This document shows positions 17,629 to 27,119 of a stretch of 60,454 nt of DNA, in pieces. The notes under the pieces were generated by a model. The model saw nothing but the letters and a program-made list of their open reading frames with translations, was not told the origin of the DNA and searched no databases. Position 1 is the first letter of the stretch. Each line of letters begins with the position of its first letter. The position numbers and the translations under genes are program-made. The stretch is from Verrucomicrobiaceae bacterium (GTDB lineage Bacteria > Verrucomicrobiota > Verrucomicrobiia > Verrucomicrobiales > Verrucomicrobiaceae): positions 1-60,454 of the forward strand of contig CANNQP010000025.1 of assembly GCA_947507875.1 (NCBI GenBank), read 5' to 3'.

Positions 17629-20600
17629 TCACTGCCCCAACTCGCTGAGATACCGAATCAAATGCGCGAGCTGTTGCTCATTCATCCCTGCGGTAAGGCC
17701 ATCCGGCATCAAGGAGCCACCCGTTTGGATCGTTTGAAGGTCAGCCTTTTTCACCGCAATCAAGGCTCCAGTCAGATCACGTAGGGTCAGCGTATCCGCT
17801 GTATCGGTCTGCTTGAAGCCGGTAAGAACGCGGCCGTCTTTCAGTGTCAGCGTTGCGGCTTCATAACCTTCCTTCACGTTCAGCGAGGGCCAGACGACTT
17901 CGGTGACGATCATGTCGATGGGCAGGCCACGGGCGATGGCACTCAAGTCGGGGCCGATCTTGCTGTTCGCGGGGCCGGGGATGTGACAGGCGATGCAGCC
18001 GGCGGCTTCGTAGATTTTTTTGCCTTCGGCGGCATTGCCAAAGGTGTTCGCGCCTTTGACGATGTTGGCGATGTATTCCTTCGTGTAGGCCGGCAACGCG
18101 GAGTTGATGCCGGCTAGCTTCATGAGCAGCGGCGAGAGCTTCGCGTCGTTCTTGCCGAGGTTGTTGAGCGTCTGCAGCACCTTTTTCGCCTGCGCGGCAT
18201 CCAGCGCATCTTTCTTCTGCAAGGCACGCATCAGGGCCGCATGGCCTTCGGCGCGTGAAACGAGCGCGGCGAGCATTGCGGTGTCTTTGAGAGCCAAAGC
18301 GGCCACTTCATCCGGTTGCAGACTGATGAGCGCATCCAGCGCCTGGGGCATTTTTTGCTCCAAAGCGAGCTTTCGGATGCTTTTGGTGAAGGCACCGACT
18401 TTCCACGCTCCGGCGAGTCGAATGCCCTGCGCCCGCAAGGCCGGGTTTTGTGCCTCAAACAATGGCGTGAGCAGTTGTTCGGCATTCTCGGGCTTCGCGG
18501 CCTTCAGCGCGGCCAGCACGGCGGCGTTTTGACCAGCGCGTTCGAAGATGAAGGACACATCGTCGCCGCTCGCGGTTCCGGCGAGCGCCTTGAGCCACTT
18601 CGTCTGGCGTTGGGGATCGCCCTCATGCTTCGCGATCTGCTCGCGCATGATGGCGGCGGCCTTTGCGTTCGAATTCGGTGCGTAGGCGATGGCGGCCCCG
18701 CTCAGGTTCTTCAAATCGTTTGGGTTGTTCTCCACCCAGCCGTTTTGCAGCGCAAAGATGAGGTGCTCGTCCTTCTCGAACGCCGGTTTGGCCGACCACA
18801 GCGGATTCAGCACATGCAGCGTCTTCGTGAGCGCATGGAGGTGGTAGCCGTTGAACTCTTGGTCGAGTGCTCGCGCGGCGATGACAGCAGAACGTGCATC
18901 GGCGATGTAACTCGCCGCCACGATGGCTTCGAGACGCACGAGAGCATCTTCATCTGCGATTTGGGCTTCAAGTAGCGTGAGAGCGTTTGCCAGACGACCA
19001 TCACGTGCCCAGGTGGACAACGTGCGGGTAGCGTAGGCGCGGATGCGGGCATCTGAACTACGCAGAAGCGCCTTCAACAACTCAGGGCGCGGTGCTTCAT
19101 GCGCTTCGTAAAGCGAGAGGGCTTGCAGCTTGCGGTAGTCGCTCTGTTTCGGCGTCCATGTTTCGAGTGCGGCGAGCACTTCCTTGCTATTCCGCTCAAT
19201 CAGCAAACGCTTCGCCTGATACCAAGCCCAGCGTTCCTTTGAGTCAATCTGCTCCAGCAGCTGCTGGACGCTCGCTTTGGCCAAATTGACTGGCTTGACC
19301 ACTTGACCACCCTTCCACGTCACGCGCCAGATGCGGCCGTGTTCTTTGTCACGATCTGGATGACGATAACTGGCCTGATAATGGCCGATGATCGGGTTAT
19401 ACCAGTCCGCGACGTAGATGCCACCGTCGGGGCCCATGCGCACTTCGACAGGGCGGAAGACATTGTTCTTCGTCTCGATGATGTTCGGCAATCGCGTGGT
19501 CGAAAACATGCCGTTCTCGAACTTCAGCTCGTGCCATTCGAGCAAGTTGGCGTAATAGCCGCCGATGACGATTCGGCCCTGCATTTCCTTCGGGAACATG
19601 CTGCTGTGCAGGAACTCCTGACCAACCTGTTTGATCGGCGCGAGGCAGAGATTCATCGCCTGCGCGTTCACGGCGAGATTCGAGCGAACCATGCCCGGCG
19701 TGGTGAACCAACTGCCGATGTTCGCACCGCTTTTGTGGAAGGCCTGGCCATATTCCGTGGTGGTGACACCCCAGCAGTTCGCCCCGGCGCTTGACCATTG
19801 GAAAAAAGGATCGAGATGGCCCGTGCGCGGCCGGTAGCGCCACACGCCGGCGCGATTCAGCGTCTCCACGCCATAGGGCGTCTCGACCCGCGAGTAGATG
19901 TGATGCCCCTGCGTGAACCACAGCTCGCCGCCGAAGCCCCAGTTGATGCAGTTGATCATCTGATGCGAATCTGCGGTGCCGAAGCCACCGAGCACGATGC
20001 GCTTCGTGTCTGCCTTGTCGTCGCCATCCGTGTCTTTGAAGTGCAGCAACTCGGTACCTTGAGCGACATAGAGGCCGCCATCGCCGAGTTCGAGACCTGC
20101 GGGCATGAAGAGGCCCTCGACGAACTTGTGAAACTTGTCCGCCTTGCCATCGCCGTCGGTATCCTCGCAGACGAGCACGTAGTCATTGGCCTTTTCGCCC
20201 GGTTTGATCTGCGGGTAACTCACCGCGCAGGCCACCCAAAGGCGACCTCGTTCATCCCAGCGCATCTGAATCGGCTTCACGATACCGTCAGCCTCGCTGG
20301 CGAAAAGATTCACCGCAAAACCATCCATGATCTGAAACGACGCTAGCTCTTCGTCCGGAGATTGCGGTTTCGCCGTCGGTGGCTCGACGGGAATCGACGA
20401 ACGCACGCCAATCGGCGTCACCGGTTTGCCTTCCATGGCCGCCCAGATGTTTTTCTCGGCCTGATCGAGCAGCGGCAGAAAGTCCTGCATCTCTTGCGGA
20501 AACAGACGCTTCGTCGAGTCTTTCCAGTCTCGCGAATACGGCACGTTCGTGCGATCTCCCATCAGGAACGACCAGTTCATGGGCCGCCAGTAGTCGAACC

Positions 20601-21360
20601 AGAGGCGTTCAAATTCGAGGACTTGGGCGCGGACTGTTTCATTAATGACGAACTTCAATCCGAGACCTTCAGCGATACTGCGCGCGGCCATCTGGTGCCC
20701 CGTATCGTTGAGCTGATAACCGTTCTCCATCCTTTGAGGCATGGTCGCGATCATCCATGGTGACAGGTCGATGCAGTGGATACCCAAACGTTTCGCCAAT
20801 GCCTTGATTGCGGTCGAGTAAGCCAGCAATTTCACATTGGGGTTCTCTGCATTCGGCCCCCCTTCAAACGGTACTGGTGTCACCAACACCACCCGCCGCC
20901 CTTCATCCGCAAACTCTGCGATGAGCTTCTCATATGCCTCGATGAACTGCGGCAGCTTCTCGACGCCATTCAGCGACTCCATCTGGCCGAATTGCGCGAT
21001 GACCATCGTGGCACCGACATCTTTGAGCTGCTGACGCCAGTCGCGTTGTTGACGCCAGCTGTCGGTTCCGGTTTCGGCACTGATGCGTTTCTCCGCAGCG
21101 GCGCGCTTGGGGTCGAGATTCTGGTAGTTGCCACCATCTCGCCATTGCTCGAACACCGTGTCGCCTTCCCAGCCGAAATTGCGCACTTTGATCTTCAGCT
21201 CTGGCTTCGCCGCAATGAGGCTGGTTTGCAGATGGCCGTTGAAGCGCGTGCGCTCGATGTTCGAGCCGCCGGTGAGCGCAATGACGTCATTGGGCTTCAG
21301 CTCAATGGGCTGGGCTTGAGAAGCAGCCGTTAGGGCCAGAAGAAGGAGGACAAATTTCAT
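17629..21360 (-). CDS. SGNH - PVC-type dehydrogenase propeller - HEAT - cytochrome c multidomain protein
   Basis: A 1243-residue exported protein. After the signal peptide (about residues 1-16) comes an SGNH-hydrolase-like domain (about 20-240). Next is a propeller of the PVC-type membrane-bound dehydrogenase family (about 340-690), which contains Ca-loop-like EDTDGDGKADKFH and KDTDGDDKADTKR. HEAT-like helical repeats follow (about 700-1080). The C-terminal haem domain has CIACH at 1122-1126 and a likely axial Met near 1218 (GGSLMPDGL). In the SGNH part S33, D219 and H222 are kept, but the block III Asn is replaced (FGQMES). The probable role is extracellular oxidation of a sugar or sugar alcohol with electron transfer to haem. 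It lies downstream of a DUF1080 gene. Confidence 0.88.
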   Translation of the reverse strand: MKFVLLLLALTAASQAQPIELKPNDVIALTGGSNIERTRFNGHLQTSLIAAKPELKIKVRNFGWEGDTVFEQWRDGGNYQNLDPKRAAAEKRISAETGTDSWRQQRDWRQQLKDVGATMVIAQFGQMESLNGVEKLPQFIEAYEKLIAEFADEGRRVVLVTPVPFEGGPNAENPNVKLLAYSTAIKALAKRLGIHCIDLSPWMIATMPQRMENGYQLNDTGHQMAARSIAEGLGLKFVINETVRAQVLEFERLWFDYWRPMNWSFLMGDRTNVPYSRDWKDSTKRLFPQEMQDFLPLLDQAEKNIWAAMEGKPVTPIGVRSSIPVEPPTAKPQSPDEELASFQIMDGFAVNLFASEADGIVKPIQMRWDERGRLWVACAVSYPQIKPGEKANDYVLVCEDTDGDGKADKFHKFVEGLFMPAGLELGDGGLYVAQGTELLHFKDTDGDDKADTKRIVLGGFGTADSHQMINCINWGFGGELWFTQGHHIYSRVETPYGVETLNRAGVWRYRPRTGHLDPFFQWSSAGANCWGVTTTEYGQAFHKSGANIGSWFTTPGMVRSNLAVNAQAMNLCLAPIKQVGQEFLHSSMFPKEMQGRIVIGGYYANLLEWHELKFENGMFSTTRLPNIIETKNNVFRPVEVRMGPDGGIYVADWYNPIIGHYQASYRHPDRDKEHGRIWRVTWKGGQVVKPVNLAKASVQQLLEQIDSKERWAWYQAKRLLIERNSKEVLAALETWTPKQSDYRKLQALSLYEAHEAPRPELLKALLRSSDARIRAYATRTLSTWARDGRLANALTLLEAQIADEDALVRLEAIVAASYIADARSAVIAARALDQEFNGYHLHALTKTLHVLNPLWSAKPAFEKDEHLIFALQNGWVENNPNDLKNLSGAAIAYAPNSNAKAAAIMREQIAKHEGDPQRQTKWLKALAGTASGDDVSFIFERAGQNAAVLAALKAAKPENAEQLLTPLFEAQNPALRAQGIRLAGAWKVGAFTKSIRKLALEQKMPQALDALISLQPDEVAALALKDTAMLAALVSRAEGHAALMRALQKKDALDAAQAKKVLQTLNNLGKNDAKLSPLLMKLAGINSALPAYTKEYIANIVKGANTFGNAAEGKKIYEAAGCIACHIPGPANSKIGPDLSAIARGLPIDMIVTEVVWPSLNVKEGYEAATLTLKDGRVLTGFKQTDTADTLTLRDLTGALIAVKKADLQTIQTGGSLMPDGLTAGMNEQQLAHLIRYLSELGQ

Positions 21361-21438
21361 GGAATGATGGGGCGTAGCCTAACCTTTGTAGGCAAGTGCG
21401 GCAGAGATTCAGGAGCACAGGCTAGAAAGCCTATGCTG

Positions 21439-22062
21439 CTACTTCAGTTCCTCGATCCTAAGGTCCTTGTAGCGGACGATGGAGGTGGCCCCGCCATGAA
21501 TCTGCACAGCGATGATCCCGCTGCTGGCGATGTTAGGCTCCGTTTCCGTGTAATCGACCGTCTGCACTCCATTGAGCCAAATTTGGATGCGTTTGCCCTC
21601 GGCGCGGATGCGGTAATCATTCCACTCACCAAGCGGCTTCATGGCCTTGGCGAGAACCTCAGGCGTAGGCTGCGCCAGCATCTTCTTGCGACGACTTTCA
21701 TCATACAAAGCACCGTCGTAGCCTTTGCCGAGGTCAGCCTGGTAGCCAGAGACTTCATGGTGATTGGGGATACGCTCGGTGCGGAATTGCACCCCACCAT
21801 TCACAAAACCATCCGTCCCTTCTAGCTTCCATTTCAGGGTCAGCTCGAAGTCACCGTAGCTCTTGGTTGTGGCGAGGAAGTTGTTCTTCTCCTGCTTTTT
21901 GTTCAATGAGCCCGCGACAAGCGCTTCATGCTCAATGCGCCAAACTTTACCGATATCTCCTTCCCAGCCGGCGAAAGTTTTGCCATCAAAAAGTGGCACC
22001 GTATCAGCCTGAGCTAGGACACTGAACTCAAGACAGAGAAAAAGAAAGACGCGTCGGATCAT
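21439..22062 (-). CDS. DUF1080 (3-keto-disaccharide hydrolase family) secreted protein
   Basis: A 207-residue exported protein of the DUF1080 concanavalin-like beta-sandwich family. The signal peptide runs MIRRVFLFLCLEFSVLAQA. Family motifs are PLFDGKTFAGWEGD, NFLATTKSYGDFELTLKWKL, NGGVQFRTERIPNHHEVSGYQ and YRIRAEGKRIQIWLNGVQTVDYTE. Members act on keto-sugars or bind glycans outside the cell. The start at 22062 is chosen because the upstream open frame runs through the peroxiredoxin terminator. It lies 78 bp upstream of the multidomain dehydrogenase gene and is probably co-transcribed with it. Confidence 0.9.
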   Translation of the reverse strand: MIRRVFLFLCLEFSVLAQADTVPLFDGKTFAGWEGDIGKVWRIEHEALVAGSLNKKQEKNNFLATTKSYGDFELTLKWKLEGTDGFVNGGVQFRTERIPNHHEVSGYQADLGKGYDGALYDESRRKKMLAQPTPEVLAKAMKPLGEWNDYRIRAEGKRIQIWLNGVQTVDYTETEPNIASSGIIAVQIHGGATSIVRYKDLRIEELK

Positions 22063-22138
22063 AAGGACGAAACTACGGAAACAGAACACAGATCTCTCGC
22101 GAGAGATTGAATAATGAGGCTCTATTTTCTGCAAAAGA

Positions 22139-22170
22139 AACGCCATGAGAGCCAAAACCCTCATGGCGTT
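22139..22170 (-). terminator. Intrinsic terminator after the peroxiredoxin gene
   Basis: AACGCCATGAG (22139-22149) and CTCATGGCGTT (22160-22170) form a perfect 11-bp stem with a 10-nt loop. Read on the minus strand it is followed by TTTCTTTTG. It ends the peroxiredoxin transcript before the DUF1080 gene. Confidence 0.9.
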
Positions 22171-22192
22171 CGTCATGCAGTTTCACTCAGGA

Positions 22193-22804
22193 TCAGGAAG
22201 CCAAGGCCGATGCCACATTGCCAACGATGTCCTTGCTAGGCTTCAATGTTTTTGCGCCAGGGGTCCATTTCGCAGGGCAGGCCTCGTTCGGGTTTGCGAT
22301 CAGATGCACATTGGCTTCCATCTTTCTGACCAATTCCGAGGCGTCACGCCCCACGTTGTAGAAATTGACCTCGGAAGACACGAGCTTGCCCTCTGGATTG
22401 ATGATGAAAGTGCCACGTAGTGCCAGGCCGGTGTCCGCATCATACACGCCAAACAGACGACTCACTTGACCGGTCGGATCAGCGGCAAGGGTATACTTCA
22501 CCTTCTTCAAAAGACCTTCCGTGTTGCGCCAAACCATATGAGCGAACTTCGTGTCGGTGGAGACGCCGATGACATGAGCTCCGAGAGAAGCGAGCTTTTC
22601 TTGCTGATCGGCGAGGTCAGCCAACTCAGTCGGGCAGACAAAGGTGAAGTCAGCTGGGTAAAAAACCAAGATGGCCCATTTGCCTTCTTTTTTGATGTCA
22701 GCCAGAGACACCTTGCCAAAGTCGCCATGAGTTGGCTCATAGGTTTCCATTTCAAAGTCAGGCACGATAGCTCCAACGGTGGCTTGAGTAACAGGGATTT
22801 CCAT
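22193..22804 (-). CDS. 2-Cys peroxiredoxin (AhpC/Prx1 type)
   Basis: A thiol peroxidase that would reduce H2O2 and organic peroxides. The 203 residues include the peroxidatic motif FTFVCPTELA with C57 and T54, R130 in LALRGTFII, and a resolving C176 in NEACPAKW. The layout is typical 2-Cys AhpC/Prx1. Translation is set at ATG 22804, because the open frame upstream (to 22942) is not family sequence. No ahpF or thioredoxin gene is adjacent. It is monocistronic with a strong terminator. Confidence 0.95.
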   Translation of the reverse strand: MEIPVTQATVGAIVPDFEMETYEPTHGDFGKVSLADIKKEGKWAILVFYPADFTFVCPTELADLADQQEKLASLGAHVIGVSTDTKFAHMVWRNTEGLLKKVKYTLAADPTGQVSRLFGVYDADTGLALRGTFIINPEGKLVSSEVNFYNVGRDASELVRKMEANVHLIANPNEACPAKWTPGAKTLKPSKDIVGNVASALAS

Positions 22805-23116
22805 GGGTGGGGTAGCGGTAGATGAGATAGGAGTCTTTGTGATTGAGAAGAGATGGATCTTCTCAGGGGCATGATTGATGCCCAGGACACTACGGGTCAA
22901 ATGAGAACGCGGGTACGGAGCTTCGTTTGGCTTGGAAAACAATCACTTGACCAAGATGGCGGCGTGATGGCAGCAACCACCATGAGTCACCCTGCGTCAA
23001 AGCGACCCGCGCCGAGCTACGCACCCGTGCGCCGACGGTCAGTGACATGCCCCCATGGCGGGCTCTTCAGGAATCAGCACTCCACAAATCAAAAACATGC
23101 AGACTAGCCCCTCGCC
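22805..23116 (-). promoter_or_regulatory. Upstream region of the peroxiredoxin gene with a short inverted repeat
   Basis: About 310 bp without a gene. GAGAAGA (22845-22851) and TCTTCTC (22858-22864) form a 7-bp inverted repeat with a 6-bp centre, 40 bp before the peroxiredoxin ATG. It is in position to act as an operator or a 5' UTR hairpin. Farther up on the minus strand a TTGACC is present but has no good -10 at 17 bp. Nothing else is evident. Confidence 0.35.
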
Positions 23117-23719
23117 TCACCTGAATTTGAATCCCTGAACACGGCTTTGCATATCTTCCAAAACAGGAGCGAGTTCGATTTTTTGCTGGAGACTTGCGGC
23201 TCGTATCAATAACAACGGGTCATCTGCGATCAGATCCTCCATGAACTTTCGGTCTTGTTCAGCGAATCGATCCCCTTCGGTAACATCGTTGCGTAGGCTT
23301 TTTAAATCTCCACGCATTCTACCGATCAAGCGTCTGCGCTCTTCGGTTGGCATAACTTTGAGCCCCTTTTCAATGGTTTGAAGCAGTGGTTCGATCGTTT
23401 GATCGACATACTCTTTTCGTTCTCCCTCGTTCAAAGAAGCGAGGAAGCGATCTAGCAATTCCTGAGCATCCTCGCGCAGGCTTTTGCGCTGGCTTGCATC
23501 CAGCCTTTGGTAATCGCGAATCACCATCGCAAGGTATTGACTTCGCCTCTCCTGGCTCACACTGCTACCGGACAACCAAGGAGCTTTTTCCATCAGACCC
23601 TGCACTTTGCCAGGCCAAGAGACGAGGTCATCCGTCTCGTGCATGATCCAAGCCACAGCAGACCAAATCAAAGCCAACAAGGCAAGAGCAGTCATCCAGG
23701 TGCGAGAATGAATCGACAT
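23117..23719 (-). CDS. Unknown membrane-anchored helical protein, third gene of the tsaC-murJ operon
   Basis: A 200-residue protein I do not recognise. It has an N-terminal membrane segment (about residues 9-25, ALALLALIWSAVAWIM). A soluble, highly charged helical region follows, rich in R, E, D and L (QYLAMVIRDYQRLDASQRKS, then MPTEERRRLIGRMRGDL), which suggests coiled-coil character. It starts 6 bp after the murJ stop, as tightly spaced as murJ is to tsaC. Co-expression with a lipid II flippase hints at an envelope role, which is inference. Confidence 0.75.
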   Translation of the reverse strand: MSIHSRTWMTALALLALIWSAVAWIMHETDDLVSWPGKVQGLMEKAPWLSGSSVSQERRSQYLAMVIRDYQRLDASQRKSLREDAQELLDRFLASLNEGERKEYVDQTIEPLLQTIEKGLKVMPTEERRRLIGRMRGDLKSLRNDVTEGDRFAEQDRKFMEDLIADDPLLLIRAASLQQKIELAPVLEDMQSRVQGFKFR

Positions 23720-23725
23720 GAATTT

Positions 23726-25342
23726 TCAGCGTTTGAAGCGGCGGCTGACGATGCTGAGGAACTCACGAGCTTCCTCCACCCCGAGTTTTTGAGTCAGGGA
23801 AAAATACACGCCCGCAGCAACCAGCACCGTGCCGCCTAAGCTCAAGGTCTGCATCATGAAACTCATGCTAGACCAACCCGAAAGCACCGAGATCTTCGCC
23901 AGAAGACAGATCACCGCCATGCCAACAAGCCCCATGGATAGCTTTGTCAAAGAGGTCAAAAGCAGCCTTGTCTCCAATCCTCCTGCCACTCTACTCATGT
24001 TGATGTAGAGGGCAGAAAAATTGATCAACAAGCCTGCTGCGGTCGCCCAAGCTAGAGCGGTATGATCCCATTTTAGCACAAAAACGGTGATCGCATTCAC
24101 CGTCGCCGTGAAGACGATGATACCTAAGCTCACCAACATGGGGACGAAGCGCTTCCCAATCGTGTAAAAGGCTGGCTGCAACACCTTGATAGAAGAATAA
24201 AACACCAATCCAAAGGCATAGGCCTGAAGCGGACCTGCGGTGGCGTCCACATCAACTGAGGTAAACTTACCATGCTCAAAGAGAATCGATACAATTTCAT
24301 GCGCGAGCAAGCATAGTCCCACGGCACTAGGTAAAGTGAGGAAAAGCACAAGACGAAGGCCTTTGGCAAGAGCCCCACGAAAAGCAGGAGTCATTCCGTC
24401 GGTGGCTAACCGAGAGAGCATTGGCAAAGTCACTGTCGCGACAGCAACACCGAAAAGGCCAAGGGGCAGTTGTTGCAGACGTTGCGCATTCGCTAACCAA
24501 GCGTTCGCAGACTCTTGACCTGGTGTGAAGGAAGCGAATACCGAATTCAAGAAGACACCGATCTGCGTTCCACCCGCAGCAATCAGTGAGGGCCACATGA
24601 GATGCAAAACCTCTGAAACACCTTGGTCTCGCCATTTGAAATCAAGACCAAAGCGAAAGCCAACCCGTCTCAAAGATGGGATCTGAATCCCCAACTGCAA
24701 GAGTCCTCCAACCAATGTGCCAATGGCAAAACCGATGAGGCCCTTTTCAGTGAGTGTGCCTGAACGGAACCCTGGATCGATCAACCAAGCGATCACAACT
24801 CCACCCACGATACAGCCTAGGTTAAAAAACGCAGAAGCGACGGCAGGAACGAAGAAGACTTTCTTGGAGTTCAGCATCCCCATGACCAAGGCGGTGACCG
24901 AAACAATCGTGATGAACGGATACATGATGCGCACGAGGTCAGCGCATAAATCAATGCTGGCAGCACGATCCCAACCGGGGTTCAAAAGGCGAACGAGCCA
25001 CGGTGCGATGGCTATACCCGCCAATGAGACCATACTCATGAAACAGATCGAAAGAGCGAGCATTTTCCGGCCTAGTTGCCAAGCTGCCTCATCCCCTTCG
25101 CTTTTGATTTTTTTTGTGAAGGTCGTGACAAAGGCCGTGGACAGTGCCCCCTCAGCAAAGAGGTCTCTTAGCATATTGGGCGTGCGAAAGGCGGCAGTGA
25201 AAATCCCTGTGAAATGGGCTCCGAAGAGACCATTCAGCATTTGATCTCGCACCAATCCTAAAATTCGGCTGCACAAAATAGCCATCGAGACAATGCCCGT
25301 ACTCTTTGCCTGGGACTCGGTCTCGGAGGTGGAAGCGCTCAT
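23726..25342 (-). CDS. murJ: Lipid II flippase MurJ
   Basis: MurJ moves the peptidoglycan precursor lipid II across the inner membrane. The 538-residue protein has about 14 hydrophobic segments. It has the MVIN-family N-terminus (SMAILCSRILGLVRDQMLNG, then RTPNMLRDLFAEGALSTAF), where the arginine and the NxLRxLFAEG motif are diagnostic. A later conserved block is NAQRLQQLPLGLFGVAVATV. Its ATG is 6 bp after the tsaC stop. Confidence 0.95.
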   Translation of the reverse strand: MSASTSETESQAKSTGIVSMAILCSRILGLVRDQMLNGLFGAHFTGIFTAAFRTPNMLRDLFAEGALSTAFVTTFTKKIKSEGDEAAWQLGRKMLALSICFMSMVSLAGIAIAPWLVRLLNPGWDRAASIDLCADLVRIMYPFITIVSVTALVMGMLNSKKVFFVPAVASAFFNLGCIVGGVVIAWLIDPGFRSGTLTEKGLIGFAIGTLVGGLLQLGIQIPSLRRVGFRFGLDFKWRDQGVSEVLHLMWPSLIAAGGTQIGVFLNSVFASFTPGQESANAWLANAQRLQQLPLGLFGVAVATVTLPMLSRLATDGMTPAFRGALAKGLRLVLFLTLPSAVGLCLLAHEIVSILFEHGKFTSVDVDATAGPLQAYAFGLVFYSSIKVLQPAFYTIGKRFVPMLVSLGIIVFTATVNAITVFVLKWDHTALAWATAAGLLINFSALYINMSRVAGGLETRLLLTSLTKLSMGLVGMAVICLLAKISVLSGWSSMSFMMQTLSLGGTVLVAAGVYFSLTQKLGVEEAREFLSIVSRRFKR

Positions 25343-25348
25343 GACGGA

Positions 25349-26392
25349 TCAAGCTCCCTGTTTCACAGCTGCACGGCGCAGTTTATCCATCATGGCAATA
25401 CCCATGCCATGCTCGAACATGGGCTCAGCGATGATCTCATCGACTCCTAGTTTATCGAGTTCTCTCAATACGTAGAAAAACCTCACCGCAGCCTCAGGCA
25501 ATTTGCCTTTGCCTGGACTTAAAATCTGCACATGCACCCAATCGGTGAGCTGCGTGTAACCATCGCTCGAATCGCCACGATAGCTCAGCAAAGCATATTT
25601 CCGTCCTGGAACTGGCGTGAAATCGCTTGGCTTGGACAAAAGCCGAAGGGGAGTGCGTGGGGCGTAGTGACTGGCTAACTGTCCTGGAGCTTCGCTAGCT
25701 TCATCCACAACGGAACGAGTGACGTGCTTGACCTTCCCATAGACCTTCAGGTCTTCTGGAGTGATGGGCCCAGGGCGCAGGATGGTGATGATGGGTTTGG
25801 GTGATCCCGGCTCGATCTTGATGATGGTACTCTCTAACCCGCAGAGACAAGCCCCACCATCGATGATCAAAGGGATGCGTCCATCCAGCTCCGCGACAAC
25901 GGCTCCAGCTGAGGTCGGACTGATCGAACCAAAGCGATTCGCACTAGGTGCCGCAATCGGGCGGCCCAGAGATTCTGCCACACGACGAAACACCGCATTT
26001 TTGCTCACTCGAACTGCCACGCTTGGGAGACCGGCGGTCACGATATCAGGCACGCAGCTTTTTTTCGGCAGCACCAGGGTGAGTGGCCCTGGCCACATTT
26101 TTTCAATAAGCTTTTGCACCGTCGACTGGATAGCCGCAGGCACCTCCGCCACTTCATCAAGCATCTTCTTGTTGGCAAGATGCACGATGAGAGGGTCAAA
26201 ACTCGGCCTTTCCTTGGCATCGAACACTTTGGCAACCGCCTGTGGATTCAGTGCATCAGCAGCCAGACCATAGACGGTCTCCGTGGGCAAAGCCACAACC
26301 TCCCCCGCGCGCAATAGACGCGCCGCCTCCTCCACGGCTTTGTGCATGAGAGGTCCGGTGTCTGTCTGAAGGATAGGTGTGAGCATGGTCAT
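25349..26392 (-). CDS. tsaC: L-threonylcarbamoyladenylate synthase (Sua5/YrdC type)
   Basis: It makes threonylcarbamoyl-AMP from threonine, bicarbonate and ATP for t6A tRNA modification. The YrdC domain (about residues 15-210) has GEVVALPTETVYGLAADA, the KERPSFDPL segment and SAVRVS-type motifs including PIAAPSANRFGSISPTSA. An extra C-terminal domain (about 225-347, with QLASHYAPRTPLRLL) makes it the longer Sua5 type rather than a single-domain TsaC. It is the first gene of a minus-strand operon with murJ. ATG codons at 26392 and 26386 are both possible starts. Confidence 0.93.
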   Translation of the reverse strand: MTMLTPILQTDTGPLMHKAVEEAARLLRAGEVVALPTETVYGLAADALNPQAVAKVFDAKERPSFDPLIVHLANKKMLDEVAEVPAAIQSTVQKLIEKMWPGPLTLVLPKKSCVPDIVTAGLPSVAVRVSKNAVFRRVAESLGRPIAAPSANRFGSISPTSAGAVVAELDGRIPLIIDGGACLCGLESTIIKIEPGSPKPIITILRPGPITPEDLKVYGKVKHVTRSVVDEASEAPGQLASHYAPRTPLRLLSKPSDFTPVPGRKYALLSYRGDSSDGYTQLTDWVHVQILSPGKGKLPEAAVRFFYVLRELDKLGVDEIIAEPMFEHGMGIAMMDKLRRAAVKQGA

Positions 26393-26435
26393 GGAGAGTC
26401 ATAGCCATGCCGCTCTTTCCTGCAAGACATCCTCC

Positions 26436-27119
26436 TCATGCGCCAAGGCTAAGATACTCACGAACCGTATGGTTCATGGCACGTCGGGCTGGTGGGAATA
26501 CGGCCGCAACCTCCGACAAGGTATCATTGAGCTCAAACTCTTCTGCCAGGGCATGCTTTCCAGCTGCCTCGAGATGACTCACGACGACTTTTTCATAAAA
26601 ATCAACGTCGGGCGCACCACGCCTCTCCGCTCTATGATGAAGGAAATCGGGATAGAGGCAGGTCAAGACCAGGAATTGGTTCGCGCACTGCACATGGATG
26701 AAGAAGCGCTCGTGAGGGCGTGCATTTTCCAGAGCCTCGATGTAGTCGATGCTATACAAGTGCTCCAAGCGATTCGCGGGAATGCGTTGGTCCGCGGTAG
26801 CAGGCAGCCCAAAATCCGCGCAGACTACCGCCATGTAATCCGCTACCTCCAAATCCTCCACGCCCACCTGCTTCAAGGTGTGCCTGACGAGCACGAAAAA
26901 AAACAGCTCAGGAGAAAGCACCGCGGCCTTCGTGCTCATGACCATCGCCTCGAATAGCCTCGGATGATCCAAAATCATGCGCACAGCCTCTTGATCGTCC
27001 AGCAAAGAAACCAGACCCTCTCGGTGTCGCTGATTCATTGCCAAAGATTCACAGATGAATTGCCAATCGGCATTTGAAAACCGATGCCAACAACCGGGGC
27101 GAGGGAATCGTGGGATCAT
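26436..27119 (-). CDS. Unknown 227-residue cytosolic protein
   Basis: I do not recognise a family. The protein has no signal peptide or clear membrane segment. It is mixed helical with acidic and hydrophobic patches, for example SPELFFFVLVRHTLKQVGVED and RFFIHVQCANQFLVLTCLYPD. The tail SEVAAVFPPARRAMNHTVREY looks like a conserved segment. It could be a helical regulatory or scaffold protein. It lies 43 bp upstream of tsaC on the same strand and might be in that operon. An ATG at residue 28 is an alternative start. Codon use matches the neighbours, so it is probably real. Confidence 0.65.
   Translation of the reverse strand: MIPRFPRPGCWHRFSNADWQFICESLAMNQRHREGLVSLLDDQEAVRMILDHPRLFEAMVMSTKAAVLSPELFFFVLVRHTLKQVGVEDLEVADYMAVVCADFGLPATADQRIPANRLEHLYSIDYIEALENARPHERFFIHVQCANQFLVLTCLYPDFLHHRAERRGAPDVDFYEKVVVSHLEAAGKHALAEEFELNDTLSEVAAVFPPARRAMNHTVREYLSLGA

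Noticed and set aside
22063..22176. N-terminal extension of the DUF1080 gene to 22176
   Set aside because: It would run through the peroxiredoxin terminator (22139-22170) and precede a clean signal peptide.
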